Notes: generated by a model not told the origin, from the letters alone. A stretch of 35,681 nt of DNA from Candidatus Bathyarchaeota archaeon (GCA_016930055.1 JAFGHP010000057.1:1-35681), one strand, 5' to 3'; positions 1 to 9,102 are shown, counted from the stretch's first letter. Program-made: numbers and translations.

Positions 1-135
1 ATATATTGATATTTATAAATCAATTTTACATGGTATTAAAAAATCTCTTTAATCTAGATATGGTTTTCCACAACAATATTTATGTTTTCTTTAATTTCGA
101 TACTAAATTATTTAAACTCATTAATAATATATTAA

Positions 136-591
136 ATGAAGTCAATGTCGATGGATATTCTTGATATGAAAATAATTCAACATTTAACAGATGATGCTAA
201 AAAAACATATCGCGAGATTGCTTTGGATACCGGTGTAAGTGAGGCTACAATAAAAAATCGTATAGATAGATTAATTGAGATAGGTGTAATTAAGAAATTT
301 ACTGTTATGTTGGATTATCATAAATTGGGTAGAGCTATTAAGTCGTTTATAGGATTAAAAGTTCGTCCAACTGATATCCAAGCCATTGTTGAGCATATAG
401 GAAAAAATCCTGATGTTCATGTTTTGTATCGAACTAGTGGTGATGTTGATTTATTATTTGAAGTAATTTTTGAGAAAATGGAAGATCTCAACGATTTCTT
501 AGAAAAAGAACTAGCTCTCGATGGAATATTAGGTACAGTTGTAACAATTGTTATTGGTCCATACAAGCGTTGTCCTTGGACAGGTCTTTAA
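136..591 (+). CDS. Lrp/AsnC family transcriptional regulator
   Basis: N-terminal HTH (LDMKIIQHLTDDAKKTYREIALDTGVSEATIKNRIDRLIEIGVIKKF) followed by RAM-like domain; full-length 151 aa. Confidence 0.9.
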   Translation: MKSMSMDILDMKIIQHLTDDAKKTYREIALDTGVSEATIKNRIDRLIEIGVIKKFTVMLDYHKLGRAIKSFIGLKVRPTDIQAIVEHIGKNPDVHVLYRTSGDVDLLFEVIFEKMEDLNDFLEKELALDGILGTVVTIVIGPYKRCPWTGL

Positions 592-1124
592 CGCCATGTT
601 TCTAATTTTGTTTCTTTGACTATGAATATTGTTAGTCCCTCAATTTTTATTTGATGTTCTTCGAATTCAACTTTAAACATTGTTTCTAAATACCCTCTTA
701 AATAATTTGTAGGCACAGCTAAAGATTCAATTTTTATTTCGTTATCAACTTTAAAAAATTTACCCCAGCCTAAATTTTCTAATTCTTTAAGTACAATTAA
801 CCAATTTGCTGGCTTAACTAAATTAATATCACGATATTCAGGTTTCATTACCTTTCTTTTCATTGCAGTTAATTGACCTGCTCTATATGTTTCTGAGTCT
901 GTAAGTAATTCAAAAATATCCAGAAGCATCCCTCTATCCATTAATATTATTCTATCGTTTCCTATTCTATAAATATCAGGAAGCCAATCATGCATTGAAA
1001 ATTTTTTAAAGAAAACCATGGCTTTTTGTATTGCTTCTTCTTTATTTTTAATAAATCTAGTACGTTCTAAAAACTCCAAAAAATTATAGGCATCATCATC
1101 GAGGGAAATTTCTATGCTTCTCAT
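588..1124 (-). CDS. hypothetical protein, N-terminus resembling ribbon-helix-helix
   Basis: 178-aa ORF, convergent with the Lrp gene (4-nt overlap of 3' ends). Confidence 0.65.
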   Translation of the reverse strand: MRSIEISLDDDAYNFLEFLERTRFIKNKEEAIQKAMVFFKKFSMHDWLPDIYRIGNDRIILMDRGMLLDIFELLTDSETYRAGQLTAMKRKVMKPEYRDINLVKPANWLIVLKELENLGWGKFFKVDNEIKIESLAVPTNYLRGYLETMFKVEFEEHQIKIEGLTIFIVKETKLETWR

Positions 1125-1238
1125 TCTCTCTCATCAAAACAATCCGTCTATAGCTTAAGTCTTACTAATATTATTTTAAAATAGCGGAAATATTTCGAAT
1201 ATAGAGAATAGAATTTATTTTAGGTTTATGACAATTAT

Positions 1239-2471
1239 TTGTTTAATATGAGTGATGATTGGTTCTTTGGTAGAAGTTATAAAAAAACTTCAAGGATTAA
1301 CCTATTAGTTGTGTTTTTAATTGTTTTAAATGTTATAGTATTAGGATATAGTTCATTAATTTTAGAAAAAGCTAATCAAAAATTGGAGGATAATGAAACA
1401 TCCTTAATTTTTAGTATTGAAGGTCTAAGAGTTGAGTTAAATGAAGCTAAACGAGAATTATTAGAGCTTAAAAACTTAGTAGAAGATGGCGTTGTTATTG
1501 ATATTGATAATATTACTATTGGAGATCAAATTAATCTTATCAAGTTATACAATCAAACTATCGAAAGTGTTGTATTAATTTCTGTTAACACCCCGTTAGG
1601 TAGAGGTACTGGAAGTGGATTTATTTATGATCCTTATGGAAGAATAATTACTAATAATCATGTAGTAGAAGATGCAACAAAAATTACTGTCACTTTTTTG
1701 GATGGAACTATTTTAAATGCTAAAGTTATTGGTCAGGATAATTATTCTGATTTAGCTATATTAGAATTGGAATCAGGATTTCCTAATGGTTTATTAAAAC
1801 CGGTCATTATGGGAAATTCTTCAGAACTACAAGTTGGGCAAACCGTTGTTGCTATAGGTAATCCATTTGGATTAGCGCATACTATGACTTCTGGGATAAT
1901 CAGTGCTCTTGGTAGGGAACTTACTGCGGGGAATTATGCTATAGTCGATATTATTCAGACTGATGCAGCAATTAATCCTGGTAATAGTGGAGGACCATTA
2001 GTAAATTTAATGGGTGAAGTAATTGGAATGAATACAGCAATTATTAGTGAATCCACTGGAGTAGGTTTTGCAGTACCAAGTAATACAATATTAAGAGAAA
2101 TACCTAGTCTTCTAGCAATTGGAACTTATGAGCATGCATACATTGGAATAACTGGAGTAGATGTCACGCCTTCTATTGTTAGTGAAATGAGTTTACCTTC
2201 TGACACTAAAGGAACTTTAGTTGTGAGTGTTATCAAGAACGGGCCTTCAGATAATGCTGGGATTAAGGGAGGTACAACAAATAAAGTAATTGATGGTATA
2301 AACTTGGGTGGAGATATAATTTTAGCTGCTGATGGAATTAAAATGAAAAGTTTTTACGATTTAAGAGTTTACATTGAAAGAACTAAAACCCCTGAAAAAA
2401 TAATTGAGTTTACATTATTACGTAATAATTCAACAATAAATGTTACTGTTATCCTTGGAAAAAGACCGTAA
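1239..2471 (+). CDS. HtrA/DegP-like membrane-anchored serine protease with PDZ domain
   Basis: N-terminal TM; triad context NNHVV, SDLAILEL, GNSGGPL; C-terminal PDZ-like region. Confidence 0.92.
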   Translation: MFNMSDDWFFGRSYKKTSRINLLVVFLIVLNVIVLGYSSLILEKANQKLEDNETSLIFSIEGLRVELNEAKRELLELKNLVEDGVVIDIDNITIGDQINLIKLYNQTIESVVLISVNTPLGRGTGSGFIYDPYGRIITNNHVVEDATKITVTFLDGTILNAKVIGQDNYSDLAILELESGFPNGLLKPVIMGNSSELQVGQTVVAIGNPFGLAHTMTSGIISALGRELTAGNYAIVDIIQTDAAINPGNSGGPLVNLMGEVIGMNTAIISESTGVGFAVPSNTILREIPSLLAIGTYEHAYIGITGVDVTPSIVSEMSLPSDTKGTLVVSVIKNGPSDNAGIKGGTTNKVIDGINLGGDIILAADGIKMKSFYDLRVYIERTKTPEKIIEFTLLRNNSTINVTVILGKRP

Positions 2472-2476
2472 CTTAT

Positions 2477-2926
2477 TCAACTATTTTTAATAATTAAACT
2501 CCTAATTTTCTCTGGGCTATAACTCAATAATTTTCCAAACTTCCAGGCAATCTCTTCTTCTACGTTTAATAAATTATTTTCTTTTATTGATTTTTCTTTC
2601 ATATTTTTAAGATTATGATATTCTTCTAATACTAAATCGTCAGCAGCAAGAAAAATCACTGACTTCCCTTCAGTGAGTTCAGGTGGAAAAAGTTTAGTAG
2701 TAAGAAAATCTTTTTCAACAAAAATTTTTACATTATATTCTTGTGCAACAATCTCTGTTGGTTTTAATAAAATATCTAATTCACTTTGAGTTAAAGGTGA
2801 GCTTAAAGCTAGTTTTTTACAGCCTGCACCAACAACTTCAGCAAAACCAGCATTTATTCCGAGATAATACGAATAGGTGTCAAACCCTTCAAGATATTTA
2901 GCCAATTTATGATTAGTCATAATCAT
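2477..2926 (-). CDS. conserved hypothetical protein
   Basis: 149-aa ORF in a gene-sized gap, normal composition. Confidence 0.6.
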   Translation of the reverse strand: MIMTNHKLAKYLEGFDTYSYYLGINAGFAEVVGAGCKKLALSSPLTQSELDILLKPTEIVAQEYNVKIFVEKDFLTTKLFPPELTEGKSVIFLAADDLVLEEYHNLKNMKEKSIKENNLLNVEEEIAWKFGKLLSYSPEKIRSLIIKNS

Positions 2927-3029
2927 TAAATTACCTATAATCTTATATTTTTTATTCCTTATTTTTTTAATTTATTATTTAATATAACTTTAAACATACT
3001 TTTTAAATTAGTAATAACTAGTTAAAATC

Positions 3030-3548
3030 ATGGGTTCTACGAGTAAATTAAGTAACAACTCTCCATTTTTGGTTGCTTTTACCATAATCTTAGCTACATT
3101 TATAATTGTGACGCTAATTTTTTTACGGATTTATAGAATACCTTTCTATTATATAGAAATATTGGGGATTAGTAATTCCTTGGTACATTGGTTAGGTTGG
3201 ATTGGTACTTTATTTATTGCTATAACTGTACCAATATATTTTTTCATTAAAAGAAAAATGCCAAAAAAAATTAGAGGTATGTTAAAAATTCATGTTTTTG
3301 GAAATCTTTTATCAGTTACCATGATCTCTATACATTTTGCACATCAAGTTACAAGACCTGCTAGCAATTATCAAGAACTTGGAACAGGTATTGTTTTATA
3401 TGCTGCTATGATTTTATTGGTTTCTTCAGGTTTTCTTCAATACTTTGGCTTAGCCAAATCGAAAATAAAATCAATGAAATTTTTACATCCCGCGATAGCT
3501 TTAACTTTCTATTTAACAATAATAATGCACATTCTACATGGAATATAA
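3030..3548 (+). CDS. Integral membrane protein, ferric-reductase/cytochrome b-like (putative di-heme b)
   Basis: About five hydrophobic helices; two HX13H pairs (H88/H102 and H153/H167). Confidence 0.7.
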   Translation: MGSTSKLSNNSPFLVAFTIILATFIIVTLIFLRIYRIPFYYIEILGISNSLVHWLGWIGTLFIAITVPIYFFIKRKMPKKIRGMLKIHVFGNLLSVTMISIHFAHQVTRPASNYQELGTGIVLYAAMILLVSSGFLQYFGLAKSKIKSMKFLHPAIALTFYLTIIMHILHGI

Positions 3549-3666
3549 TAATCCTCGTATCTTAAATAAAAAACAGAATATTTTTCAACAATTTGTAAAT
3601 ATAAAACATTATTAAAAAAATATTTTTATTATATTAAAAAACCCTTTTTCCAAGTCTATATCCTGA

Positions 3667-3680
3667 AACTTTTAAAAGTT
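3667..3680 (+). promoter_or_regulatory. TATA-like element of tRNA-Arg promoter; perfect 14-nt palindrome AACTTTTAAAAGTT
   Basis: Centre about 31 nt upstream of tRNA position 1, the expected archaeal TATA distance if transcription starts near the tRNA 5' end. Confidence 0.5.
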
Positions 3681-3704
3681 AGGTGTTAATATTCCTTCCA
3701 CTGA

Positions 3705-3812
3705 GGGCCCGTGGCCAAGTCAGGATACGGCACCTAGCTGGTTGCCAATATTTGACACCAGCGTGCAAGCCTTCTAAGCCGGAGATCGTGGGTTCAAATC
3801 CCTCCGGGCCCG
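3705..3812 (+). tRNA. tRNA-Arg (anticodon UCU) with 33-nt intron at 3736..3768
   Basis: Acceptor GGGCCCG/CGGGCCC; D stem GCC/GGC; anticodon loop CTTCTAA; T arm GTGGG-TTCAAAT-CCCTC; intron in a BHB-like fold; CCA not encoded. Confidence 0.88.
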
Positions 3813-3851
3813 CTTAATATTAGATTTAATAAATTTTATATTGGGGGATTT

Positions 3852-4274
3852 TTATTTGTCTTTAATAAATTTTGATACTAATCTTTGGTAAATAGATTTA
3901 GTATCTGTGATCTCAATTTCTTTTGAATAATCAGATTTTGTTGTACAATCCGCGTCGCATCCTGTTTTAACCAGTTTAATATTTAATTTTGCTACTGGTT
4001 CAGGAGAAAAATCACTTAATGGAGTACAATATTTACAATATTCGATTAGTCCACTTATTTTATTATTTTTAAGCCATCGAAGTGCTTCGCCAGGACTATT
4101 AAATTCTATCCATCCCCCATCATCTCCAAGCATCCCAACTTTTTTAGTAGGGATATCTGATGGAACAGAATGTATACATTCGCTTCTATGAAGCGTGTTA
4201 TATCCTGATTTGAAGTCTACATCGATAATATACATAAACATTTTCTTATGATCGTTATTAAAAAGGTTTAACAT
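3852..4274 (-). CDS. hypothetical protein with Ada-like zinc-binding motif
   Basis: LHRSECIHS...EFNSPGEALRWLKNNKISGLIEYCKYCTP resembles H..C ... eA ... C..C.P arrangement. Confidence 0.6.
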   Translation of the reverse strand: MLNLFNNDHKKMFMYIIDVDFKSGYNTLHRSECIHSVPSDIPTKKVGMLGDDGGWIEFNSPGEALRWLKNNKISGLIEYCKYCTPLSDFSPEPVAKLNIKLVKTGCDADCTTKSDYSKEIEITDTKSIYQRLVSKFIKDK

Positions 4275-4393
4275 TGTTTCTTTAAATTTATCAAGAAAAT
4301 TAATTTTGTAAGATAGTTCCTAATAATATCATATTGATATACAAACATCTGTAACAAAGGTTTATCAAAAACAATTCAAAAGAAATTCTTGAT

Positions 4394-6280
4394 ATGTCTT
4401 TTCAAGATTTAATTGATCCAAAGCCTAAGAAAGTTTTTTTGCTAGCAAATGAGGCTATTGCTCGAGCCGCTTTAGAATCTGATGTTAAAGTTGCTGCTTT
4501 TTATCCTGGTTCTCCTACTAGTGAGATTCTTGACACAATGTACCTTCTCTCTGGTAAATATGATGATATTAAAATGGAGGTTTCTATTAACGAGAAGGTA
4601 GCTCTAGAGACCGTCGCTGGGGCTTCAATGGGCGGTTTCAGAAGTTTAACTAGCATGAAAAGTGTAGGTCTGAATGTAGCTAGTGATACATTCTATACTT
4701 TAGGATATACCGGAGTAAATGCTGGGTGTGTTCTTGTAGTAGCAGATGATCCACACGCACATTCGAGTCAAAGTGAACAAGATGGAAGATATTTTGCTCA
4801 AACGGGTCATGTACCAATGCTTGAACCTTCAACACCAGAAGAAGCATATCAAATGATAAAATACGCTTTTAACTTATCAGAGAAATTTAAAATTCTAGCT
4901 CTAGTGAGGACATCTACTAGAGTAAACCATCAGTATGCACCAGTAAATATTGGTGAAGTTAAAAGAAGACCCTTTATAAAAAATAAATGGAATGATGTCA
5001 AAGGTAAGTATTTTACTTTAAGTGATACAGCTAGAAGACTTAAAAGTGAAGCAATTGAAAAGTTGATAAAAATTGAAGAAGACTTCAATAGTCTTCAATT
5101 CAACAAAATTATTGATGGAGAAGGTAAAGTCGGAGTAATTACTAGTGGGGTATCATTTTTATACACTCTTGATGCTTTAGATAATCTAAATCTTAAAATC
5201 CCAGTGCTTAAATTAGGAACAACATATCCCATTCCTAAGAAATTAGTTTCTACTTTCATTAAGAATTTAGATAAAATTATTGTTATAGAAGAATTATTAC
5301 CATATTTAGAGCAACATATCAAGATTATTGCTAAGGATTCTGATTGTGGTTTAGAAATATTCGGTAAAGAAACAGGTCATTTACCATATGTTGGTGAGTA
5401 TAATGTCTCAATTGTAATAGATGTACTATCAAAAATATTTGAAAAAAATATTAAAATTAATTATAAAGAAATTTTGAAGAGAAGTGAAGAACTTAAGAAG
5501 GTTATCCCGAAAAGATTCCCCGTTTTTTGTGCTGGTTGTCCACATAGGTCAACTTTATGGTCTCTTCAGCAAGCAGTTAAGGGAACTAATTTTGTGTTAA
5601 ACAATGATATTGGATGTTATTCGATGTTACAGTTAGAACCCTACAATTTAACTGACATGATGCTTTGTATGGGGGCTTCACAAGGTATTAGTAGCGGAAT
5701 GCAACATGTTCTCAATGATAAAATTATTTCATTAGTAGGTGACTCCACTTTTTTCCATGCCGCTTTACCTGGTTTAATTAATGCAATTCATAACCAACAT
5801 GATTACACTGTTTTCATATTAGATAATAGTGTTACTGCTATGACTGGTCAACAACCTAACCCTGGATCCGATTTTGGACCCAATAAGGTTGTAGAGATAG
5901 ATATAGAATCTGTTGTAAGAGGTATAGGTGTACAGAATATCCTTTCAATAAATGCGTATGATTTGAAGAACAACGTTGAACTAATAAAGCAATTCTTAGA
6001 TAAAGAAGGAGTAAAGGTAATTATTAGTCATGGACCATGTGCACTCTATAATGATCGTAAAAAAAGAGCATCTGGTGTACCAATAATTCCTAACAAGGTA
6101 AGCTCAGAGGCATGTAAAACAATTTATGCTTGTGTAAGAGATTTTTATTGTCCTGCAATTGAATTAAATATGGATACCCGTCAAACTGAGATTCAGTTAG
6201 ATGTTTGTAATGGATGCATGAGTTGCGCGAAACTTTGTCCAGTTACAGCTATAAAATCGGTGGGAAGTGAATTAAAATGA
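4394..6280 (+). CDS. iorA: Indolepyruvate ferredoxin oxidoreductase alpha subunit
   Basis: PFOR-type pyrimidine domain start (FYPGSPTSEILD), TPP domain (FCAGCPHR...GDSTFFHAALPGLINA), C-terminal ferredoxin motif CNGCMSCAKLCP. Confidence 0.95.
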   Translation: MSFQDLIDPKPKKVFLLANEAIARAALESDVKVAAFYPGSPTSEILDTMYLLSGKYDDIKMEVSINEKVALETVAGASMGGFRSLTSMKSVGLNVASDTFYTLGYTGVNAGCVLVVADDPHAHSSQSEQDGRYFAQTGHVPMLEPSTPEEAYQMIKYAFNLSEKFKILALVRTSTRVNHQYAPVNIGEVKRRPFIKNKWNDVKGKYFTLSDTARRLKSEAIEKLIKIEEDFNSLQFNKIIDGEGKVGVITSGVSFLYTLDALDNLNLKIPVLKLGTTYPIPKKLVSTFIKNLDKIIVIEELLPYLEQHIKIIAKDSDCGLEIFGKETGHLPYVGEYNVSIVIDVLSKIFEKNIKINYKEILKRSEELKKVIPKRFPVFCAGCPHRSTLWSLQQAVKGTNFVLNNDIGCYSMLQLEPYNLTDMMLCMGASQGISSGMQHVLNDKIISLVGDSTFFHAALPGLINAIHNQHDYTVFILDNSVTAMTGQQPNPGSDFGPNKVVEIDIESVVRGIGVQNILSINAYDLKNNVELIKQFLDKEGVKVIISHGPCALYNDRKKRASGVPIIPNKVSSEACKTIYACVRDFYCPAIELNMDTRQTEIQLDVCNGCMSCAKLCPVTAIKSVGSELK

Positions 6281-6888
6281 AATCTTATAATATTTTATTA
6301 ACTGGTGTTGGAGGGCAAGGATTAATGCTATTATCCCAAATTTTAGGCGATGCTTGTACTTCGAAAGATTATCCAGTAGTCGTAGGTGCTCAACATGGTC
6401 TAGCTCAGAGAAGTGGAAGCATTTCAGCACATGTAAGAATGGGAGACGTTTACTCGCCCCTCATACCATATGGCTCTGCAGATATGATAATTGCTATGGA
6501 GGGGATGGAGGCTTTGAGGTACATTGAATATCTAAAAGAAGGTGGTGTTATAGTCATGAATAGTAGAATTATGCACCCACCTCTAGAAACTGCTCCAATT
6601 GTTAAAAATAGACAAGAAAAAAAGGAGTATATAACGATAGATCAGATATTTCAGCAGTTGAAAAAAGTCACTAATAAAATTATTAGTCTCGATGCAAACC
6701 TTCTTGCTCTAGAGGCAGGTAATCCTCGAACAGAAAATATTGTATTACTGGGGGCAGCTTCAACACAAAAAGATTTCCCATTAGATTCAGAAACCTTAAC
6801 CAATGCTATAAAACGTAATGTTCCAGAAAAAACGATCGAAGCAAACTTGAAAGCTTTAGAAATAGGTCGTCGTCAAGCGGAGATATAA
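6277..6888 (+). CDS. iorB: Indolepyruvate ferredoxin oxidoreductase beta subunit
   Basis: GVGGQGLMLLSQILGDA; ATGA overlap with iorA. Confidence 0.95.
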   Translation: MKSYNILLTGVGGQGLMLLSQILGDACTSKDYPVVVGAQHGLAQRSGSISAHVRMGDVYSPLIPYGSADMIIAMEGMEALRYIEYLKEGGVIVMNSRIMHPPLETAPIVKNRQEKKEYITIDQIFQQLKKVTNKIISLDANLLALEAGNPRTENIVLLGAASTQKDFPLDSETLTNAIKRNVPEKTIEANLKALEIGRRQAEI

Positions 6889-6953
6889 CCTATTTTTCTT
6901 TTACTAAATACTTGTTAGTTAATGCTAAATTCCTAGAGATACTTTCATAATTT

Positions 6954-7934
6954 ATGTTAAAATCAGTTATAGATAATGCTGAATTTCTAGAATTATATCG
7001 TTTAATGATTAGAATACGAACATATGAAACAACAATGAGAAGTCTTGCTAGAGAAGGTAAAGTTCCTGCAAGATTTGGCATGTATACTGGTCAAGAAGGA
7101 GTCGCAGTAGGTGTATCTGCGCATCTTAAAAAAGAAGACCAGATTGGTAGTACACACCGTCCAGTGGGGCACTTAATAGCGAAAGGCATAAACTTAAACA
7201 AACTTACTGCGGAATTATGTGCTAAATCAACAGGTTTCAACAAAGGTAAAGCTGGTTCTTATCACGTTTTTGATCCAGAATCTGGATGTTTAGGTGCAAA
7301 TGGGATAGTTGGTGCAAGTGTTCCAATGTGTGCTGGCTATGCATTAAGAAACCAAATTAAAAATGATGGATTAATCACGGTTTCTTATTTTGGTGAAGGA
7401 GCAAGTAATCAAGGAGGTGTTCTTGAAACCTTGAATTTAGCTGCTTGTTGGAACTTGCCAATTGTTTTTATATGTGAAAATAGTAGCCCAATTATTCAAA
7501 GAATGCTGGGTCACGAAATTGATTATCCCCAACTTACTATAGAAAATGTTTCAATTCGTGCAGATGGTTATGGTATACCTGGTTATACTTATAATGGATG
7601 GGATGTTGAAGAAGTTTATAGAGTCGCAGGAGTAGCGATTGAAAGAGCTAGATTGGGAAAAGGACCATCACTTCTTGAATTCAAAGTTCATCAATTTGAG
7701 GGAAATTTAGAAGGAAGATTGGAAGCAAACGAAAAAGACAGACCTTACTGTCCTATCGATTTTCTTACAAAAAAATTAAGAATAAAAGGAGTTTTAGACA
7801 AGGAGATCGAAGAAAAAATTAGATCTCAAGAAGTAGAGTTAGTTCAAAAAGCAGTAGACTTTGCTATATCAAGTCCTGAACCCGAAATTAGTGAGGCTTA
7901 TACTGATGTTTTTGGAGGTGCTTTTAATGTCTGA
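6954..7934 (+). CDS. Thiamine-diphosphate-dependent dehydrogenase E1 alpha (pyruvate/acetoin dehydrogenase-like)
   Basis: TGQEGVAVGVSAHL, STHRPVGHLIAKG, GANGIVGAS, YFGEGASNQGGVLETLNLAACWNLPIVFICEN. Confidence 0.93.
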   Translation: MLKSVIDNAEFLELYRLMIRIRTYETTMRSLAREGKVPARFGMYTGQEGVAVGVSAHLKKEDQIGSTHRPVGHLIAKGINLNKLTAELCAKSTGFNKGKAGSYHVFDPESGCLGANGIVGASVPMCAGYALRNQIKNDGLITVSYFGEGASNQGGVLETLNLAACWNLPIVFICENSSPIIQRMLGHEIDYPQLTIENVSIRADGYGIPGYTYNGWDVEEVYRVAGVAIERARLGKGPSLLEFKVHQFEGNLEGRLEANEKDRPYCPIDFLTKKLRIKGVLDKEIEEKIRSQEVELVQKAVDFAISSPEPEISEAYTDVFGGAFNV

Positions 7935-8898
7935 ACGAATCATTACGATGGCTGAAGCCTTAAATGAAGCAATGTTTAGTGAGATGAATAAAAACCCAGA
8001 TATTATTTTGTTAGGTGAAAATGTTTCAAGTAGCTTTAGGGGACCTACTAAAGGACTAAAAGAAGCTTTTGGTAGAGAAAGAGTTAGAGATGCACCTATT
8101 TCTGAAACATCATTTATAGGTGCAGGAATTGGCGCAGCAATAACTGGTCTTAGACCAATAGTTGAGCTTATGCTTGTTGATTTTGGTTTAGTAGCTATGG
8201 ATCAAATATTAAATCAAATGGGAAAGACAACATACATGAGTGGAGGTATTGTTAACATCCCGTTAACTTTACGCGCAGTGATTGGCGCAGGTACAAGTTC
8301 AGGAGCAACTCATAGTGAGAGCCTATATTCTTTATTTGCTCATATGCCTGGAATAAAAGTGGTTATACCCAGTACCCCTTATGATGCTAAAGGTTTACTA
8401 ATAATGAGCATCAAAGAAAACTGTCCAAAAATCTTTCTAGAGCATAGATTACTATACAACTTAAAAGGGGTTGTACCTGTTGAGGATTATACAATTCCTT
8501 TAGGGACAGCTAAAACATGTCTTGAAGGAACGGATGTTACTATAGTTGCTTGTGGTTTAATGTTGCATGAATCTCTGAAAGCTGCAGAGCTGATGAAGAA
8601 TGAAATCGATGTCGAAATAATTGATCCACGTACAATATATCCCCTTGACGAAGATACTATCTTAAAGTCCTTAAAAAAGACTGGTAGGTTAATTGTGGTT
8701 GATGAAGATTACCGTTTCTGTGGATTTAGTGCCGAAATTGCAGCTCTTGCAGCAGAGAAAGCCTTTAAACATCTTAAAAACCCTGTACACAGATTAACCA
8801 CACCTAATATTCCTTTCCCGTTTAATCCTAGACTTGAAAGAGAATTATTACCTAACGCGAAAAAAATTGCAGACATTATTAAAAAAATTGTTCAATAA
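7927..8898 (+). CDS. Thiamine-diphosphate-dependent dehydrogenase E1 beta
   Basis: MSERIITMAEALNEAM...LLGENV...DAPISETSFIGAGIGAA; start set at internal ATG 7927 (track start 7861 is too early); 8-nt overlap with E1 alpha. Confidence 0.93.
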   Translation: MSERIITMAEALNEAMFSEMNKNPDIILLGENVSSSFRGPTKGLKEAFGRERVRDAPISETSFIGAGIGAAITGLRPIVELMLVDFGLVAMDQILNQMGKTTYMSGGIVNIPLTLRAVIGAGTSSGATHSESLYSLFAHMPGIKVVIPSTPYDAKGLLIMSIKENCPKIFLEHRLLYNLKGVVPVEDYTIPLGTAKTCLEGTDVTIVACGLMLHESLKAAELMKNEIDVEIIDPRTIYPLDEDTILKSLKKTGRLIVVDEDYRFCGFSAEIAALAAEKAFKHLKNPVHRLTTPNIPFPFNPRLERELLPNAKKIADIIKKIVQ

Positions 8899-9102
8899 AT
8901 ATTCCTTATTATTAATTTTTTAGAATTTTTATAAAATTTTTAAATAATTAACTTGGAAACTTTTCGTATTTATAAAAGTATATTTAATTATTTTTAGTTT
9001 TTATATATTTTCATTACTGAAAAATATAAATTTATATTTACAGTCTAAAATTTTTCCAAATACTTAATATTCTATGTTTATTTTAATTCGAAGGAGTACC
9101 AC

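Noticed and set aside
5095-5322. Antisense 75-aa ORF within iorA
   Set aside because: Antisense shadow of a conserved enzyme gene; no own signal.
6890-7081. 63-aa minus-strand ORF over the E1 alpha start
   Set aside because: Antisense to the E1 alpha N-terminus; no independent support.
8899-9102. AT-rich 200-nt intergenic region as CRISPR leader, ncRNA or repeat array
   Set aside because: No repeat-spacer periodicity, no stable GC-rich stem and no ORF; consistent with an ordinary terminator/promoter region.
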